This document shows positions 35,927 through 44,564 of a stretch of DNA of 64,000 nt, piece after piece; the first letter of the stretch is position 1, and each line of letters starts with the position of its first letter. A program made the translations under genes and the position numbers. This DNA is from Streptomyces luteolus. GTDB lineage: Bacteria; Actinomycetota; Actinomycetes; Streptomycetales; Streptomycetaceae. The notes beneath the pieces were generated by a model, which had not been told where the DNA came from, did not search any database, and was given only the letters and a program-made list of their open reading frames with translations. The stretch spans positions 62,001 to 126,000 of the forward strand of contig NZ_JASCIS010000015.1 of assembly GCF_029968015.1 (NCBI RefSeq), written 5' to 3'.

Positions 35927-37705
35927 TCACGCCTCCTTCGGGTCGAGGGAGCCGGGCACGCGACGGGTGCGCGAGCGGCGCAGCGGGGGTTTGGCGCCGA
36001 GGCGCTTCGGGTCGAGTCCGGACCACGGGTGGCCGTTCGCGAAGAACTTGCGGCGGGCCAAGAGCGTCATCAGCGGCTTGGTGAAGAGGAACACCACGAC
36101 GACGTCGAGCAGCGTGGTCAGGCCGAGCGTGAACGCGAAGCCCTGCACCTTGCCGACGGTCACGATGAACAGCACCGCGGCGGCCAGGAACGACACGAAG
36201 TCGGAGACCAGGATGGTGCGCCGCGCGCGCGGCCAGGCCCGCTCGACGGCGGGGCGCAGGCTGCGTCCCTCACGGACCTCGTCACGGACCCGCTCGAAGT
36301 ACACGATGAACGAGTCCGCGGTGATACCGATGGCGACGATCGCACCGCAGACCGCCGGCAGGTTCAGCGCGAACCCGATGGCCGGTCCGAGCAGCGACAT
36401 CAGCGTGTACGTGAGGATGCCCGAGGCCAGCAGGCTGAGCAGGGCGATCAGGGACAGGCCGCGGTAGTACACCACGAGGTAGACGACGACCAGGGCGAGG
36501 CCGATGGCACCGGCGATCAGACCGGCCTTCAGCTGCTCACCGCCGAGGGCCGCGGTCACCGAGGTGACGCTCTGCTCCTGGAAGGACAGCGGGAGCGCAC
36601 CGTACGACAGGATGTTCGCCAGCTCCTGCGCGGACTCCTGGTTGAAGCTGCCGGAGATCTCGGCGCTCTTGCTCAGGGTCTCGCTGACGCTGGGGGCGGA
36701 GACGACCTCGCCGTCGAGCACGATGCCGAACTGGTTCTGCGGCGACTGCTGCGTCTTCAGCTGGGTCGTGATCTTCGAGAACTTGTCGGCGCCCTTGCTG
36801 TTGAACTTCATCGTGACGATCCACTGGCCGCGGTCGTTGATGACCGCCTTGGCTTCGTCGACGTCCTTGCCGGCGACCTCGGCCGGACCGAGGATGTACT
36901 TGTCCCACTGGCCGACGGCGTTCTTGCCGCAACCGACCATGGGCTCACTGGACTTGACGCCCTGCGCGGTCTGGACCCGCTGGTCCTTCTTGGTGCAGTC
37001 GAGGGCGGTGAACTGCTCCTGCAGCTTCTTCGTGGCCGCGTCCGGCTTGGGCGTCTCGGTGGCGGAGGGCTTCTCGTCGCCCTTGCCCGCCTCGCCCTTG
37101 CCGCTCTCCGAGGGAGACGGGGTGGGGTCGGCCTTCAGGCCGTCGGTCACGGCACGGCCCTGCGTGGTGGGGCTCGCGGTGGGCGTGGACTTCTCGTCGC
37201 CGTTGCCCGCCTTCGGCTTGTCCTCGGGGGACTTCGAGGCGTCGGGGGACTTCGAGGCGTCGGGGGACGGGCTGGACGAGGGGTCCGGGGTGGGCTTGCC
37301 CGCACTCATCGTGAGGACCGGGCGGAAGTAGAGCTGAGCGGTCGTGCCGACCTGCTCGCGGGCCTGCTTCTCGTTGGTCCCCTTGGGGATGTTGACGATG
37401 ATGTTGCGATCGCCCTGGGTCTGGACCTCCGCCTCGGAGACGCCCAGGCCGTTGACACGGCGCTCGATGATGCCGACCGCGGTGTCCATGTTGGTCTTGT
37501 TGATCGCGTTCGGCTTGCCGGGCTCGTTCTTGGCCTCGAGCGTGATGCTCGTACCGCCCGCGAGGTCGATGCCCAGGCGCGGAGTGGTGTGACCGGAGAA
37601 GAACATCCCTCCGGTCAGCGCCACCATGGCGATCAGGATCAGCGCGAGGGCCCTGCCCGGCTTGCCCTGGCCGCTCGGCCTCCGGCCCTTCTTCGGTGCT
37701 GCCAC
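35927..37705 (-). CDS. secD: Protein translocase subunit SecD
   Basis: 592 residues. GIDLAGGTSITLEA follows the first transmembrane helix, and five more helices lie in the C-terminal third (EGRSLRPAVERAW between them). An extracytoplasmic linker of about 90 residues rich in Ser, Pro, Lys, Asp and Thr interrupts the P1 region. It contains an exact 18-bp tandem duplication (37230-37265) that gives the repeat PDASKS twice. GTG start at 37705. The gene is followed directly by secF. Confidence 0.96.
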   Translation of the reverse strand: MAAPKKGRRPSGQGKPGRALALILIAMVALTGGMFFSGHTTPRLGIDLAGGTSITLEAKNEPGKPNAINKTNMDTAVGIIERRVNGLGVSEAEVQTQGDRNIIVNIPKGTNEKQAREQVGTTAQLYFRPVLTMSAGKPTPDPSSSPSPDASKSPDASKSPEDKPKAGNGDEKSTPTASPTTQGRAVTDGLKADPTPSPSESGKGEAGKGDEKPSATETPKPDAATKKLQEQFTALDCTKKDQRVQTAQGVKSSEPMVGCGKNAVGQWDKYILGPAEVAGKDVDEAKAVINDRGQWIVTMKFNSKGADKFSKITTQLKTQQSPQNQFGIVLDGEVVSAPSVSETLSKSAEISGSFNQESAQELANILSYGALPLSFQEQSVTSVTAALGGEQLKAGLIAGAIGLALVVVYLVVYYRGLSLIALLSLLASGILTYTLMSLLGPAIGFALNLPAVCGAIVAIGITADSFIVYFERVRDEVREGRSLRPAVERAWPRARRTILVSDFVSFLAAAVLFIVTVGKVQGFAFTLGLTTLLDVVVVFLFTKPLMTLLARRKFFANGHPWSGLDPKRLGAKPPLRRSRTRRVPGSLDPKEA

Positions 37706-37805
37706 CTTGTCGTTTCTCCCTGTCCAACCGCCCGGAACCCGAACACGCGCCGTGGGCGGCCATGAAGTGGTGGGGGGTGAAACCGGACGAAGCCAGCACG
37801 CCCGA

Positions 37806-37840
37806 AGGACCGCGGGACGCTCGGGGCGCTCCGCGGTCCT
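37806..37840 (-). terminator. Hairpin between yajC and secD
   Basis: Perfect 10-bp arms (37806-37815 and 37831-37840) with a 15-base loop, just beyond the yajC stop and before secD. It may partially terminate transcription or protect mRNA ends rather than fully separate the genes. Confidence 0.55.
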
Positions 37841-37849
37841 CGGCCGTGA

Positions 37850-38359
37850 CTACTTCGCGTCGGCCTCGCCGTCGGTCTTCTTCGGCGCGTCCTCGTCCTT
37901 CTTCGGCGCGTCCGCGTCGGCCTCGACGGCCTTCTCGGCGTCGGTGTCCGTCTCGGCACCGGCGTCCTTCTTGCCGAGGTCCACGGGGGCGTCGTCGGAG
38001 GCGGCGGGCTCGCCGTCCTGGGTCAGGGAGGAGGCGTCGTCCGGCACGACGGGGGTGTCCGACTTCAAGTCCTGCTCGGCGCCGTGGACGATGCGGTTGT
38101 ACTCCTCGTCGTCGAGGACCGCGCCGATCGCGTTCTTGGCGTAGATCGCGTGGACACCGGGCGCCACCTCGAGGGTGGCCGTGTCGTCGTTGACCTCCTT
38201 GACGACGGCGTACATGCCACCGATCGTGCGGACGCCGGTGCCGGGCTGCATCTCATTGCGCATCTTCGCGGCCGCCTGCTGCTTCTTCTTGGCGGAGCGC
38301 GTCATCAGGAACATGGCCCCGATGAGCACGATGAACGGGAGGAAGGTCACGATATCCAC
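37850..38359 (-). CDS. yajC: Preprotein translocase subunit YajC
   Basis: 169 residues. One N-terminal transmembrane helix (VTFLPFIVLIGAMFLMT) is followed by the YajC core (MQPGTGVRTIGGMYAVVKEV). The acidic Asp/Ala/Lys-rich C-terminal tail of about 70 residues is longer than in E. coli YajC (110 aa). GTG start at 38359. It accompanies secD and secF, as the Sec accessory complex is known to do. Confidence 0.94.
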   Translation of the reverse strand: MDIVTFLPFIVLIGAMFLMTRSAKKKQQAAAKMRNEMQPGTGVRTIGGMYAVVKEVNDDTATLEVAPGVHAIYAKNAIGAVLDDEEYNRIVHGAEQDLKSDTPVVPDDASSLTQDGEPAASDDAPVDLGKKDAGAETDTDAEKAVEADADAPKKDEDAPKKTDGEADAK

Positions 38360-38524
38360 GGGACGTAATTTTCCTTCGCGCGACCGCGCGTTGAGCGGCC
38401 TGTGTATTGGGGGTGGGCACGCCGCCCGGGAGGGGCGGCATCGGCGGAGTCTAAGCGAGCCCGCGCCTAAGGAACAACGCTCAGCATGGCACTGGGGTTC
38501 CTGGCCCCGCGACCATCCGCGCCG

Positions 38525-39601
38525 TCAGGTGCTGAACAGGTCCCCTTGCCCCGTTCCTCCCGTTCCTCCGCCCTGTGGGGGCGTGAGCCCCAGGTGGGCC
38601 CAGGCCGCGGGGGTGGCGACGCGCCCCCTGGGCGTACGGGCGAGAAGTCCCTCTCTTACGAGGAAGGGCTCGGCGACCTCTTCCACGGTCTCACGCTCCT
38701 CCCCCACCGCGACAGCGAGGGTGGACAGACCGACGGGGCCGCCGCCGAAGAGCTTGAGCAGGGCTTCGAGGACCGCGCGGTCCAGGCGGTCGAGTCCGCG
38801 GCCGTCCACTTCGTACACCTTCAGGGCGGCGGCGGCGATCTCTCGGGTGACGATGCCGTCCGCCTTGACCTGGGCGTAGTCCCGCACGCGGCGCAGCAGG
38901 CGGTTGGCGATACGGGGCGTACCGCGGGAGCGGCCCGCGATCTCGCCGGCGCCGTCGGCCTCGATCGTCACGTCGAGCAGCTCGGCGGAGCGGCTGATGA
39001 CGCGCTCCAGCTCGGCGGGGCCGTAGAACTCCATGTGCGCCGTGAAGCCGAAACGGTCGCGCAGGGGCGGTGGCAGGAGTCCGGCGCGCGTGGTGGCGCC
39101 GACCAGGGTGAAGGGCGGCAGTTCGAGGGGGATGGCGGTGGCGCCGGGGCCCTTGCCGACGATGACGTCCACCCGGAAGTCCTCCATCGCCATGTAGAGC
39201 ATCTCTTCGGCGGGGCGGGACATGCGGTGGATCTCGTCGAGGAAGAGGACCTCGCCCTCCTGCAGCGAGGAGAGGATCGCGGCCAGGTCGCCCGCGTGCT
39301 GGATCGCCGGGCCGCTGGTGATGCGGATCGGGGCTTCCATCTCGGACGCGATGATCATGGAGAGTGTGGTCTTGCCGAGGCCGGGGGCGCCCGAGAGCAG
39401 GACGTGGTCGGCCGTGGCGCCGCGTTGACGCGCGGCCTTGAGGACGAGGTCGAGCTGCTCGCGCACCCGCTCCTGGCCGACGAACTCGGCCAGGGACTTG
39501 GGCCGCAGGGCCGCCTCGACGGCCTGGTCCTCGCCGTCCGCGGCGGCCCCGACGAGGCGGCCGTCGGCGGCGGTGTCGGTCGGTGTGGAGTCCCAGTTCA
39601 C
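38525..39601 (-). CDS. ruvB: Holliday junction branch-migration ATPase RuvB
   Basis: 358 residues. Walker A is GAPGLGKTT and Walker B is VLFLDEIHRM, with ATTRAGLLPPPLRDRFG and the C-terminal winged-helix DNA-binding domain. GTG start at 39601. Unlike ruvC-ruvA, which overlap, ruvB is separated from ruvA by 139 bp that include a hexanucleotide repeat. Confidence 0.97.
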   Translation of the reverse strand: MNWDSTPTDTAADGRLVGAAADGEDQAVEAALRPKSLAEFVGQERVREQLDLVLKAARQRGATADHVLLSGAPGLGKTTLSMIIASEMEAPIRITSGPAIQHAGDLAAILSSLQEGEVLFLDEIHRMSRPAEEMLYMAMEDFRVDVIVGKGPGATAIPLELPPFTLVGATTRAGLLPPPLRDRFGFTAHMEFYGPAELERVISRSAELLDVTIEADGAGEIAGRSRGTPRIANRLLRRVRDYAQVKADGIVTREIAAAALKVYEVDGRGLDRLDRAVLEALLKLFGGGPVGLSTLAVAVGEERETVEEVAEPFLVREGLLARTPRGRVATPAAWAHLGLTPPQGGGTGGTGQGDLFST

Positions 39602-39638
39602 GGTGGAGGCCTCGGGGTTGTGGGTGCGTTCGTATGAG

Positions 39639-39686
39639 GTGTGCGTGTGCGTGTGCGTCTGCGTGTGCGTCTGCGTGTGCGTCTGC
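39639..39686. repeat. Hexanucleotide microsatellite (8 units) between ruvA and ruvB
   Basis: Eight in-register units of gtgtgc or gtctgc run from 39639 to 39686, 38 bp upstream of the ruvB start (on the opposite strand). Confidence 0.92.
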
Positions 39687-39740
39687 GGGTACGCGGCCGG
39701 GGTCGCCGGGGATGACCGGATCAGGTGGCCCCCGGCCCGG

Positions 39741-40352
39741 TCAGCGAGCCCGGTTGAGGGTCTGCAGGGCGGCCTTCAGGAGCTGGCCGACCTGCGGGGT
39801 GCCCTCGGCGGCCTCGGCCTGCGGGGCGACGGCGGCGACCGCCTCGTCGGCCTCGCGGGTGGCGTATCCGAGGCCGATCAGGGCCGCGTGCAGCTGGTCG
39901 CGCCAGCCGGCGGTGACGGCCGTGCCGATCGCGGGGCCCGCGGTGCCGAGGGGTTCGCCGAGGCGGTCCTTCAGCTCCAGGAGGAGCTTCTGGGCGCCCT
40001 TCTTGCCGATGCCGGGGACAGCGGTGAGCGCCTTCTCGTCACCGGTGGTGACCGCCATCCGCAGCGCGTCCGGGCTGTGCACGGCGAGCATGGCCTGGGC
40101 CAGGCGCGGGCCGACACCGCTCGCGGTCTGCAGCAGCTCGAAGGTCTGGCGCTCGTCGTCGTCGGCGAAGCCGTACAGCGTGAGGGAGTCCTCGCGCACC
40201 ACCAACGACGTGGCCAGTTTCGCCTGTTGGCCCATGCGCAGGCCGGACAGCGTGGTGGGCGTGCACTGGACGGCCATGCCGATTCCGCCGACCTCGACCA
40301 CCGCTGAATCAGGGGCGAGAGCGGCGACGGGTCCGCTGACGAAGGCGATCAT
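39741..40352 (-). CDS. ruvA: Holliday junction DNA-binding protein RuvA
   Basis: 203 residues. The OB domain starts MIAFVSGPVAALAPDSAVVE, helix-hairpin-helix motifs follow (QTASGVGPRLAQAML and TAVPGIGKKGAQKLLLEL), and the C-terminal domain III binds RuvB. The ATG at 40352 overlaps the ruvC stop by 4 bp. Confidence 0.96.
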   Translation of the reverse strand: MIAFVSGPVAALAPDSAVVEVGGIGMAVQCTPTTLSGLRMGQQAKLATSLVVREDSLTLYGFADDDERQTFELLQTASGVGPRLAQAMLAVHSPDALRMAVTTGDEKALTAVPGIGKKGAQKLLLELKDRLGEPLGTAGPAIGTAVTAGWRDQLHAALIGLGYATREADEAVAAVAPQAEAAEGTPQVGQLLKAALQTLNRAR

Positions 40353-40891
40353 GGCGTACGGCCTTTCGATGCTTGCAGGGCTGCCTGTTGCTGAACGGCC
40401 TGCTGGAGTCGGTTCTGCGCGGGGGCGCGCCAGATGTGGCAGATGGCGAGGGCCAGGGCGTCCGCCGCGTCGGCGGGTCTGGGCGGCGCCGCGAGCCGAA
40501 GCAGTCTGGTGACCATGGCGCCGACCTGAGCCTTGTCCGCGCGGCCGCTGCCGGTGACGGCGGCCTTGACCTCGCTGGGCGTGTGCAGGGCGACGGGGAT
40601 ACCGCGGCGCGAGGCGCAGAGCATGGCGACGGCGCTGGCTTGAGCGGTGCCCATGACCGTACGGACGTTGTCCTGGCTGAACACCCGCTCCACCGCGACG
40701 AATTCGGGCCGGTGCTCGTCGAGCCAATGCTCGATGCCCTGCTCGATGGCGACGAGGCGGTGTCCCAACTCGGCGTCGGCGGACGTGCGGACGACTCCGA
40801 CGGCGCGCATCGTGAGGGGTCTGCCCGCGACGCCCTCGACGACTCCCACGCCGCAGCGGGTCAGACCTGGGTCCACACCGAGCACACGCAC
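40349..40891 (-). CDS. ruvC: Holliday junction resolvase RuvC
   Basis: 180 residues. The RNase H-like acidic residues are in place: VDPGLTRCG (first Asp), FVAVERVF (Glu) and the C-terminal DAADALALAICH. The GTG at 40891 gives VRVLGVDPG. First gene of ruvC-ruvA-ruvB, leftward and separate from yebC by a terminator-like hairpin. A basic Gln/Ala-rich tail follows the catalytic domain. Confidence 0.96.
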   Translation of the reverse strand: MRVLGVDPGLTRCGVGVVEGVAGRPLTMRAVGVVRTSADAELGHRLVAIEQGIEHWLDEHRPEFVAVERVFSQDNVRTVMGTAQASAVAMLCASRRGIPVALHTPSEVKAAVTGSGRADKAQVGAMVTRLLRLAAPPRPADAADALALAICHIWRAPAQNRLQQAVQQQAALQASKGRTP

Positions 40892-40957
40892 GCCACCCCT
40901 CCTTCGCTCATCTGTTTGTGCAGGCTATCGGCTGCCACTGACAACGGGTGCAGAGGG

Positions 40958-40991
40958 AAGGGCCGACGGGGCGTGTGTCCCGTCGGCCCTT
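40958..40991 (-). terminator. Terminator-like hairpin after yebC
   Basis: Perfect 13-bp arms (40958-40970 and 40979-40991) around an 8-base loop, 40 bp beyond the yebC stop. Confidence 0.75.
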
Positions 40992-41031
40992 GCCGTGAAG
41001 TGGAGTTCGCCGTGCGGCGCACAGTGCGCGA

Positions 41032-41784
41032 TCAGGCGTCGACCTTCGCCATGATCTCGTCGGAGACGTCGAAGTTGGCGAAGACGTTCTGGACGTCGTC
41101 GCTGTCCTCGAGGGCGTCGATGAGCTTGAACATCTTGCGCGCGCCCTCCTCGTCCAGCTCGATCTGCATGGTGGGCAGGAAGCTGGCCTCGGCCGAGTCG
41201 TAGTCGATGCCGGCGTCGACCAGGGCGGAGCGGACCGCGACCAGGTCGGTGGCCTCGCTGACGACCTCGAACTTCTCGCCGAGGTCGTGGACCTCCTCCG
41301 CGCCCGCTTCCAGGACGGCGACGAGGACGTCGTCCTCGTCGAGCTCGCCCTTGTTGACGATCACGACGCCCTTGCGGTTGAAGAGGTACGCGACCGAGCC
41401 CGGGTCGCCCATCGAGCCGCCGTTGCGGGTCATCGCGACGCGGACGTCGGACGCCGCGCGGTTGCGGTTGTCGGTGAGGCACTCGATGTAGACGGCCACG
41501 CCGTTGGGCCCGTAGCCCTCGTACATGATCGTCTCGTAGTCGGCGCCGCCGGCTTCCAGGCCGCCGCCGCGCTTGACCGCGGAGTCGATGTTCTTGTTCG
41601 GGACCGACTGCTTCTTGGCCTTCTGAATGGCGTCGAAGAGGGTCGGGTTGCCCTCGATGTCGACACCGCCCATGCGCGCAGCGACCTCGATGTTCTTGAT
41701 CAGCTTCGCGAAGAGCTTGCCGCGCTTGGCATCGATCACGGCCTTCTTGTGCTTAGTCGTGGCCCATTTAGAGTGGCCGGACAT
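41032..41784 (-). CDS. yebC: YebC/PmpR family protein (TACO1-like)
   Basis: 250 residues starting MSGHSKWATTKHKKAVIDAKRGKLF, the family signature. Long annotated as a transcriptional regulator. Recent work on the family supports a role in translation of proline-rich stretches. It sits between pdxT and ruvC, an order conserved across actinobacteria. Confidence 0.94.
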   Translation of the reverse strand: MSGHSKWATTKHKKAVIDAKRGKLFAKLIKNIEVAARMGGVDIEGNPTLFDAIQKAKKQSVPNKNIDSAVKRGGGLEAGGADYETIMYEGYGPNGVAVYIECLTDNRNRAASDVRVAMTRNGGSMGDPGSVAYLFNRKGVVIVNKGELDEDDVLVAVLEAGAEEVHDLGEKFEVVSEATDLVAVRSALVDAGIDYDSAEASFLPTMQIELDEEGARKMFKLIDALEDSDDVQNVFANFDVSDEIMAKVDA

Positions 41785-41832
41785 CTGCCTGTCTCCTTCG
41801 CGTAACCAATCTCCGTACGAACGACAGAGATC

Positions 41833-42432
41833 CTACCGGGACCCTGCCGGGTGCTTCTCCCGCACCATCTCCACGAACAGCTCGTGGACGCGGTGGTCAC
41901 CGGTGAGCTCCGGGTGGAACGACGTGGCGAGGGCGCTGCCCTGGCGCACGGCGACGATGTGGCCGTCGTGCTCGGCGAGCACCTCGGCGGCGGCGCCGAC
42001 CGACTCGACCCAGGGGGCGCGGATGAAGACGCCCTCCACGCCGCCGATGCCGGCCACCTCGACGGTCGCCTCGAACGACTCGTTCTGCCGCCCGAAGGCG
42101 TTACGGCGCACGATCATGTCGATGCCGCCGAAGGTCTCCTGGCCGGAGCGCGGATCGAGGATCTTGTCGGCGAGCATGATCAGTCCGGCGCAGCTGCCGT
42201 AGACCGGCATGCCGTTCCTGATCCGCTCGCGCAGCGGCTCCGCGAGGCCGAAGAGGTCGGCCAGCTTGGAGATCGTGGTGGACTCGCCGCCGGGGATGAC
42301 GAGTCCGTCGACCTCGGCGAGCTCTTCGGGGCGCCGCACCGGCCTGGCCACGGCGTCCGCCGCGGCCAGGGCGATGAGGTGCTCCCGTACGTCGCCCTGG
42401 AGTGCCAGGACGCCGATCACAGGGGTGTTCAT
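41833..42432 (-). CDS. pdxT: Pyridoxal 5'-phosphate synthase glutaminase subunit
   Basis: Releases ammonia from glutamine for PdxS. 199 residues with triad motifs GSCAGLI (Cys) and SFHPELTGD (His, Glu), and the glycine-rich IPGGEST. The ATG at 42432 is 5 bp from the pdxS stop, so the two subunits are co-transcribed. Confidence 0.96.
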   Translation of the reverse strand: MNTPVIGVLALQGDVREHLIALAAADAVARPVRRPEELAEVDGLVIPGGESTTISKLADLFGLAEPLRERIRNGMPVYGSCAGLIMLADKILDPRSGQETFGGIDMIVRRNAFGRQNESFEATVEVAGIGGVEGVFIRAPWVESVGAAAEVLAEHDGHIVAVRQGSALATSFHPELTGDHRVHELFVEMVREKHPAGSR

Positions 42433-42437
42433 GGGTG

Positions 42438-43364
42438 TTACCAGCCGCGCTTCGCGTAACGCTCGGTCTCGGGGAGCTCGTCGCAGTTGATGCCGACCAT
42501 GGCCTCGCCCAGGTTGCGGGACGCGTCGGCGATGATCTTCGGGTCGTCGTAGAAAGTGGTGGCCTTCACGATGGCGGCGGCGCGCTTGGCCGGGTCGCCG
42601 GACTTGAAGATTCCGGAGCCGACGAAGACACCCTCGGCGCCGAGCTGACGCATCAGGGCGGCGTCGGCGGGGGTGGCGACGCCACCGGCGGAGAACAGCA
42701 CGACCGGCAGCTTGCCGAGCTCCGAGACCTCCTTGACCAGCTCGTACGGGGCGCGCAGCTCCTTGGCGGCGGCGTACAGCTCGTTGTTGTCGTAGCCGCG
42801 CAGGCGGGCGATCTCGTTCTTGATCTGGCGCATGTGGCGGACGGCCTCGACGACGTTGCCGGTGCCGGCCTCACCCTTCGAGCGGATCATGGCCGCGCCC
42901 TCGGCGATGCGGCGCAGGGCCTCGCCCAGGTTGGTGGCGCCGCAGACGAAGGGGGTCGTGAACGCGAACTTGTCGCTGTGGTTGACCTCGTCGGCCGGGG
43001 TCAGGACCTCGGACTCGTCGATGTAGTCGACGCCGAGCGACTGCAGGATCTGCGCCTCGACGAAGTGGCCGATGCGGGACTTGGCCATGACCGGGATGGA
43101 GACGGCCTCGATGATGCCCTCGATCATGTCCGGGTCGGACATCCGGGCCACGCCGCCGTCCTTGCGGATGTCGGCGGGCACCCGCTCCAGGGCCATGACG
43201 GCGACGGCGCCCGCGTCCTCGGCGATCTTCGCCTGCTCCGGGGTGACCACGTCCATGATCACGCCACCCTTGAGCTGCTCGGCCATGCCGCGCTTCACGC
43301 GCGCGGTGCCGGTCGCGGGGGTGTCGGTGGCCTGCTGGGTGCTGGTGGTGGGCGTGCTGGACAC
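42438..43364 (-). CDS. pdxS: Pyridoxal 5'-phosphate synthase lyase subunit
   Basis: Builds PLP from ribose 5-phosphate, glyceraldehyde 3-phosphate and ammonia. 308 residues of a very conserved barrel protein. The substrate lysine lies in the RVKRGMAEQLKGGVIMDV region and the second active lysine in MIRSKGEAGTG. The GTG at 43364 gives an extra Ser/Thr-rich start of about 20 residues before the conserved part. GAGG lies about 6-9 nt upstream. Confidence 0.95.
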   Translation of the reverse strand: MSSTPTTSTQQATDTPATGTARVKRGMAEQLKGGVIMDVVTPEQAKIAEDAGAVAVMALERVPADIRKDGGVARMSDPDMIEGIIEAVSIPVMAKSRIGHFVEAQILQSLGVDYIDESEVLTPADEVNHSDKFAFTTPFVCGATNLGEALRRIAEGAAMIRSKGEAGTGNVVEAVRHMRQIKNEIARLRGYDNNELYAAAKELRAPYELVKEVSELGKLPVVLFSAGGVATPADAALMRQLGAEGVFVGSGIFKSGDPAKRAAAIVKATTFYDDPKIIADASRNLGEAMVGINCDELPETERYAKRGW

Positions 43365-43536
43365 GGGTGACCTCACTGGAGGGAAGGGAAAACTTGCTGC
43401 TCCGCAGCCAACCGTCCGCTTCAGGCCACTACAAGGGCCAATGGTGAGGCAGTGGCTCATTTTCCCCGCGAGTTTTCCCGCGAGGGGACAGAGCCGCAGG
43501 CCAGGGGCCTGTACCGCGTACCGCTTCGCGGGGTCC

Positions 43537-44082
43537 TTACGAGTTGGGCCGGTCCGCGAGGGCCGTCGGCGGTTCGTCGTCCATCTCGAAGGCCATCGGG
43601 AACGGCGCGTGTCCCGCGAGCCGGAACCACCTCACCTTGCGGTGCCTGCGCAGGGCGCGGGCCGCGCGTACGGCGTCGTTGTGGAAGCGGCGGGCCATCG
43701 GCACCCTGCGGACGGCCTGGGCGAGTTCGCTCGCGGCGTCCTCGCCCCCGGGAGCCTCCCGTACGACGTCCATCTGGCCGGGCTCCGCGAAGATCGCCCG
43801 CAGGGCCTGGCTGAGTTCGCTCTCGGCGACCTCGCGGTGTTCCTCCTCCGCCTGCCGGGCCGCGTGCGCCGCTTCGTAGAGCACGATCGACGCCGCCGGG
43901 TCGAGCACGCCCGAGGTGGCCAGCTCCTGCGCGACCGACGCCCGGCGCAGCAGCTGTGCGTCGAGGGCGGCGCGGGCGGCGTCGATGCGCGCGTGCAGCC
44001 GGTCGAGACGGCCCGCCGTCCAGCTCAGGTAGAGGCCGATCGCGAAGAGGGCCACCGCGATCCAGATCAAAGTGGAGGTCAC
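43537..44082 (-). CDS. Membrane-anchored helical protein (LemA-like?), function unknown
   Basis: 181 residues from a GTG at 44082. An N-terminal transmembrane helix (about residues 3-20) is followed by long alpha-helices (RLDRLHARIDAARAALDAQLLRRAS and onward). The layout, with one helix and then a coiled-coil-like domain with a basic end, resembles LemA-type proteins, but the match is not strong enough to name it. It lies between the pdxS promoter region and a degraded gene. Upstream ribosome-binding site is weak, so the start is uncertain. Confidence 0.7.
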   Translation of the reverse strand: MTSTLIWIAVALFAIGLYLSWTAGRLDRLHARIDAARAALDAQLLRRASVAQELATSGVLDPAASIVLYEAAHAARQAEEEHREVAESELSQALRAIFAEPGQMDVVREAPGGEDAASELAQAVRRVPMARRFHNDAVRAARALRRHRKVRWFRLAGHAPFPMAFEMDDEPPTALADRPNS

Positions 44083-44134
44083 GGGCGGAAAGGCTACCCG
44101 TGCATGGCTCGGCCCCACTGCGCGGCGGCGGTCA

Positions 44135-44194
44135 GCACTGCCGCGAGCACTGCCGCGAGCACTGCCGTCTGCGCTGCCGTCTGCGCTGCCACCG
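44135..44194. repeat. 12-bp tandem repeat (5 degenerate units)
   Basis: Units starting at 44135, 44147, 44159, 44171 and 44183 follow the pattern gc.ctgccg... The array lies just upstream of the membrane protein gene and downstream of the pseudogene. Confidence 0.85.
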
Positions 44195-44289
44195 GAAGGG
44201 CGCCTCTCCGCACGGCACGCAGCCGAAGGCATAACTCCGGCCGCCGCCACCGAGATTGGCCGCGGTCCGGTGGTCGTGGCCCTCTTCTA

Positions 44290-44514
44290 GCGATGCCGAG
44301 AACGTCATGGGGGCGTGCCAGGAGGGGCAGGCGGGCGTCTCGCCCGAACGCCGCTGTCACGCCGTCCTGGAACGGGAGTTGGGCCAGGAACTGCATCGCT
44401 CCGGCGCGCTCCCCCGCACACGGGCCGGACGAAGCCCTCCGGCACGAGCGGGACGCCGCCGGTGCGCGGCACCGCGGAGTCGGAGGCGGTCGGTCCGCCG
44501 TGGATCAGCTGCAT
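44290..44514 (-). pseudogene. Frameshifted remnant of a small conserved protein
   Basis: From the ATG at 44514 the frame reads MQLIHGGPTASDSAVPRTGG and continues VPLVPEGFV with strong G/C at third positions, then loses coding character around 44415. In the next frame, from about 44396, a protein-like stretch follows (MQFLAQLPFQDGVTAAFGRD), also with high third-position G+C. The second frame decays near 44290. A one-base indel in the G-rich stretch around 44415-44420 would explain this. The pattern (Cys pair, then a hydrophobic M.FLAQ) recalls DUF1963/YwqG-type proteins, but I am unsure of that name. Confidence 0.5.
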
Positions 44515-44564
44515 GCCTGAAGGCTAGGACGGGCCACTGACAACGCCGGTCCGGCGGCCGGGGA

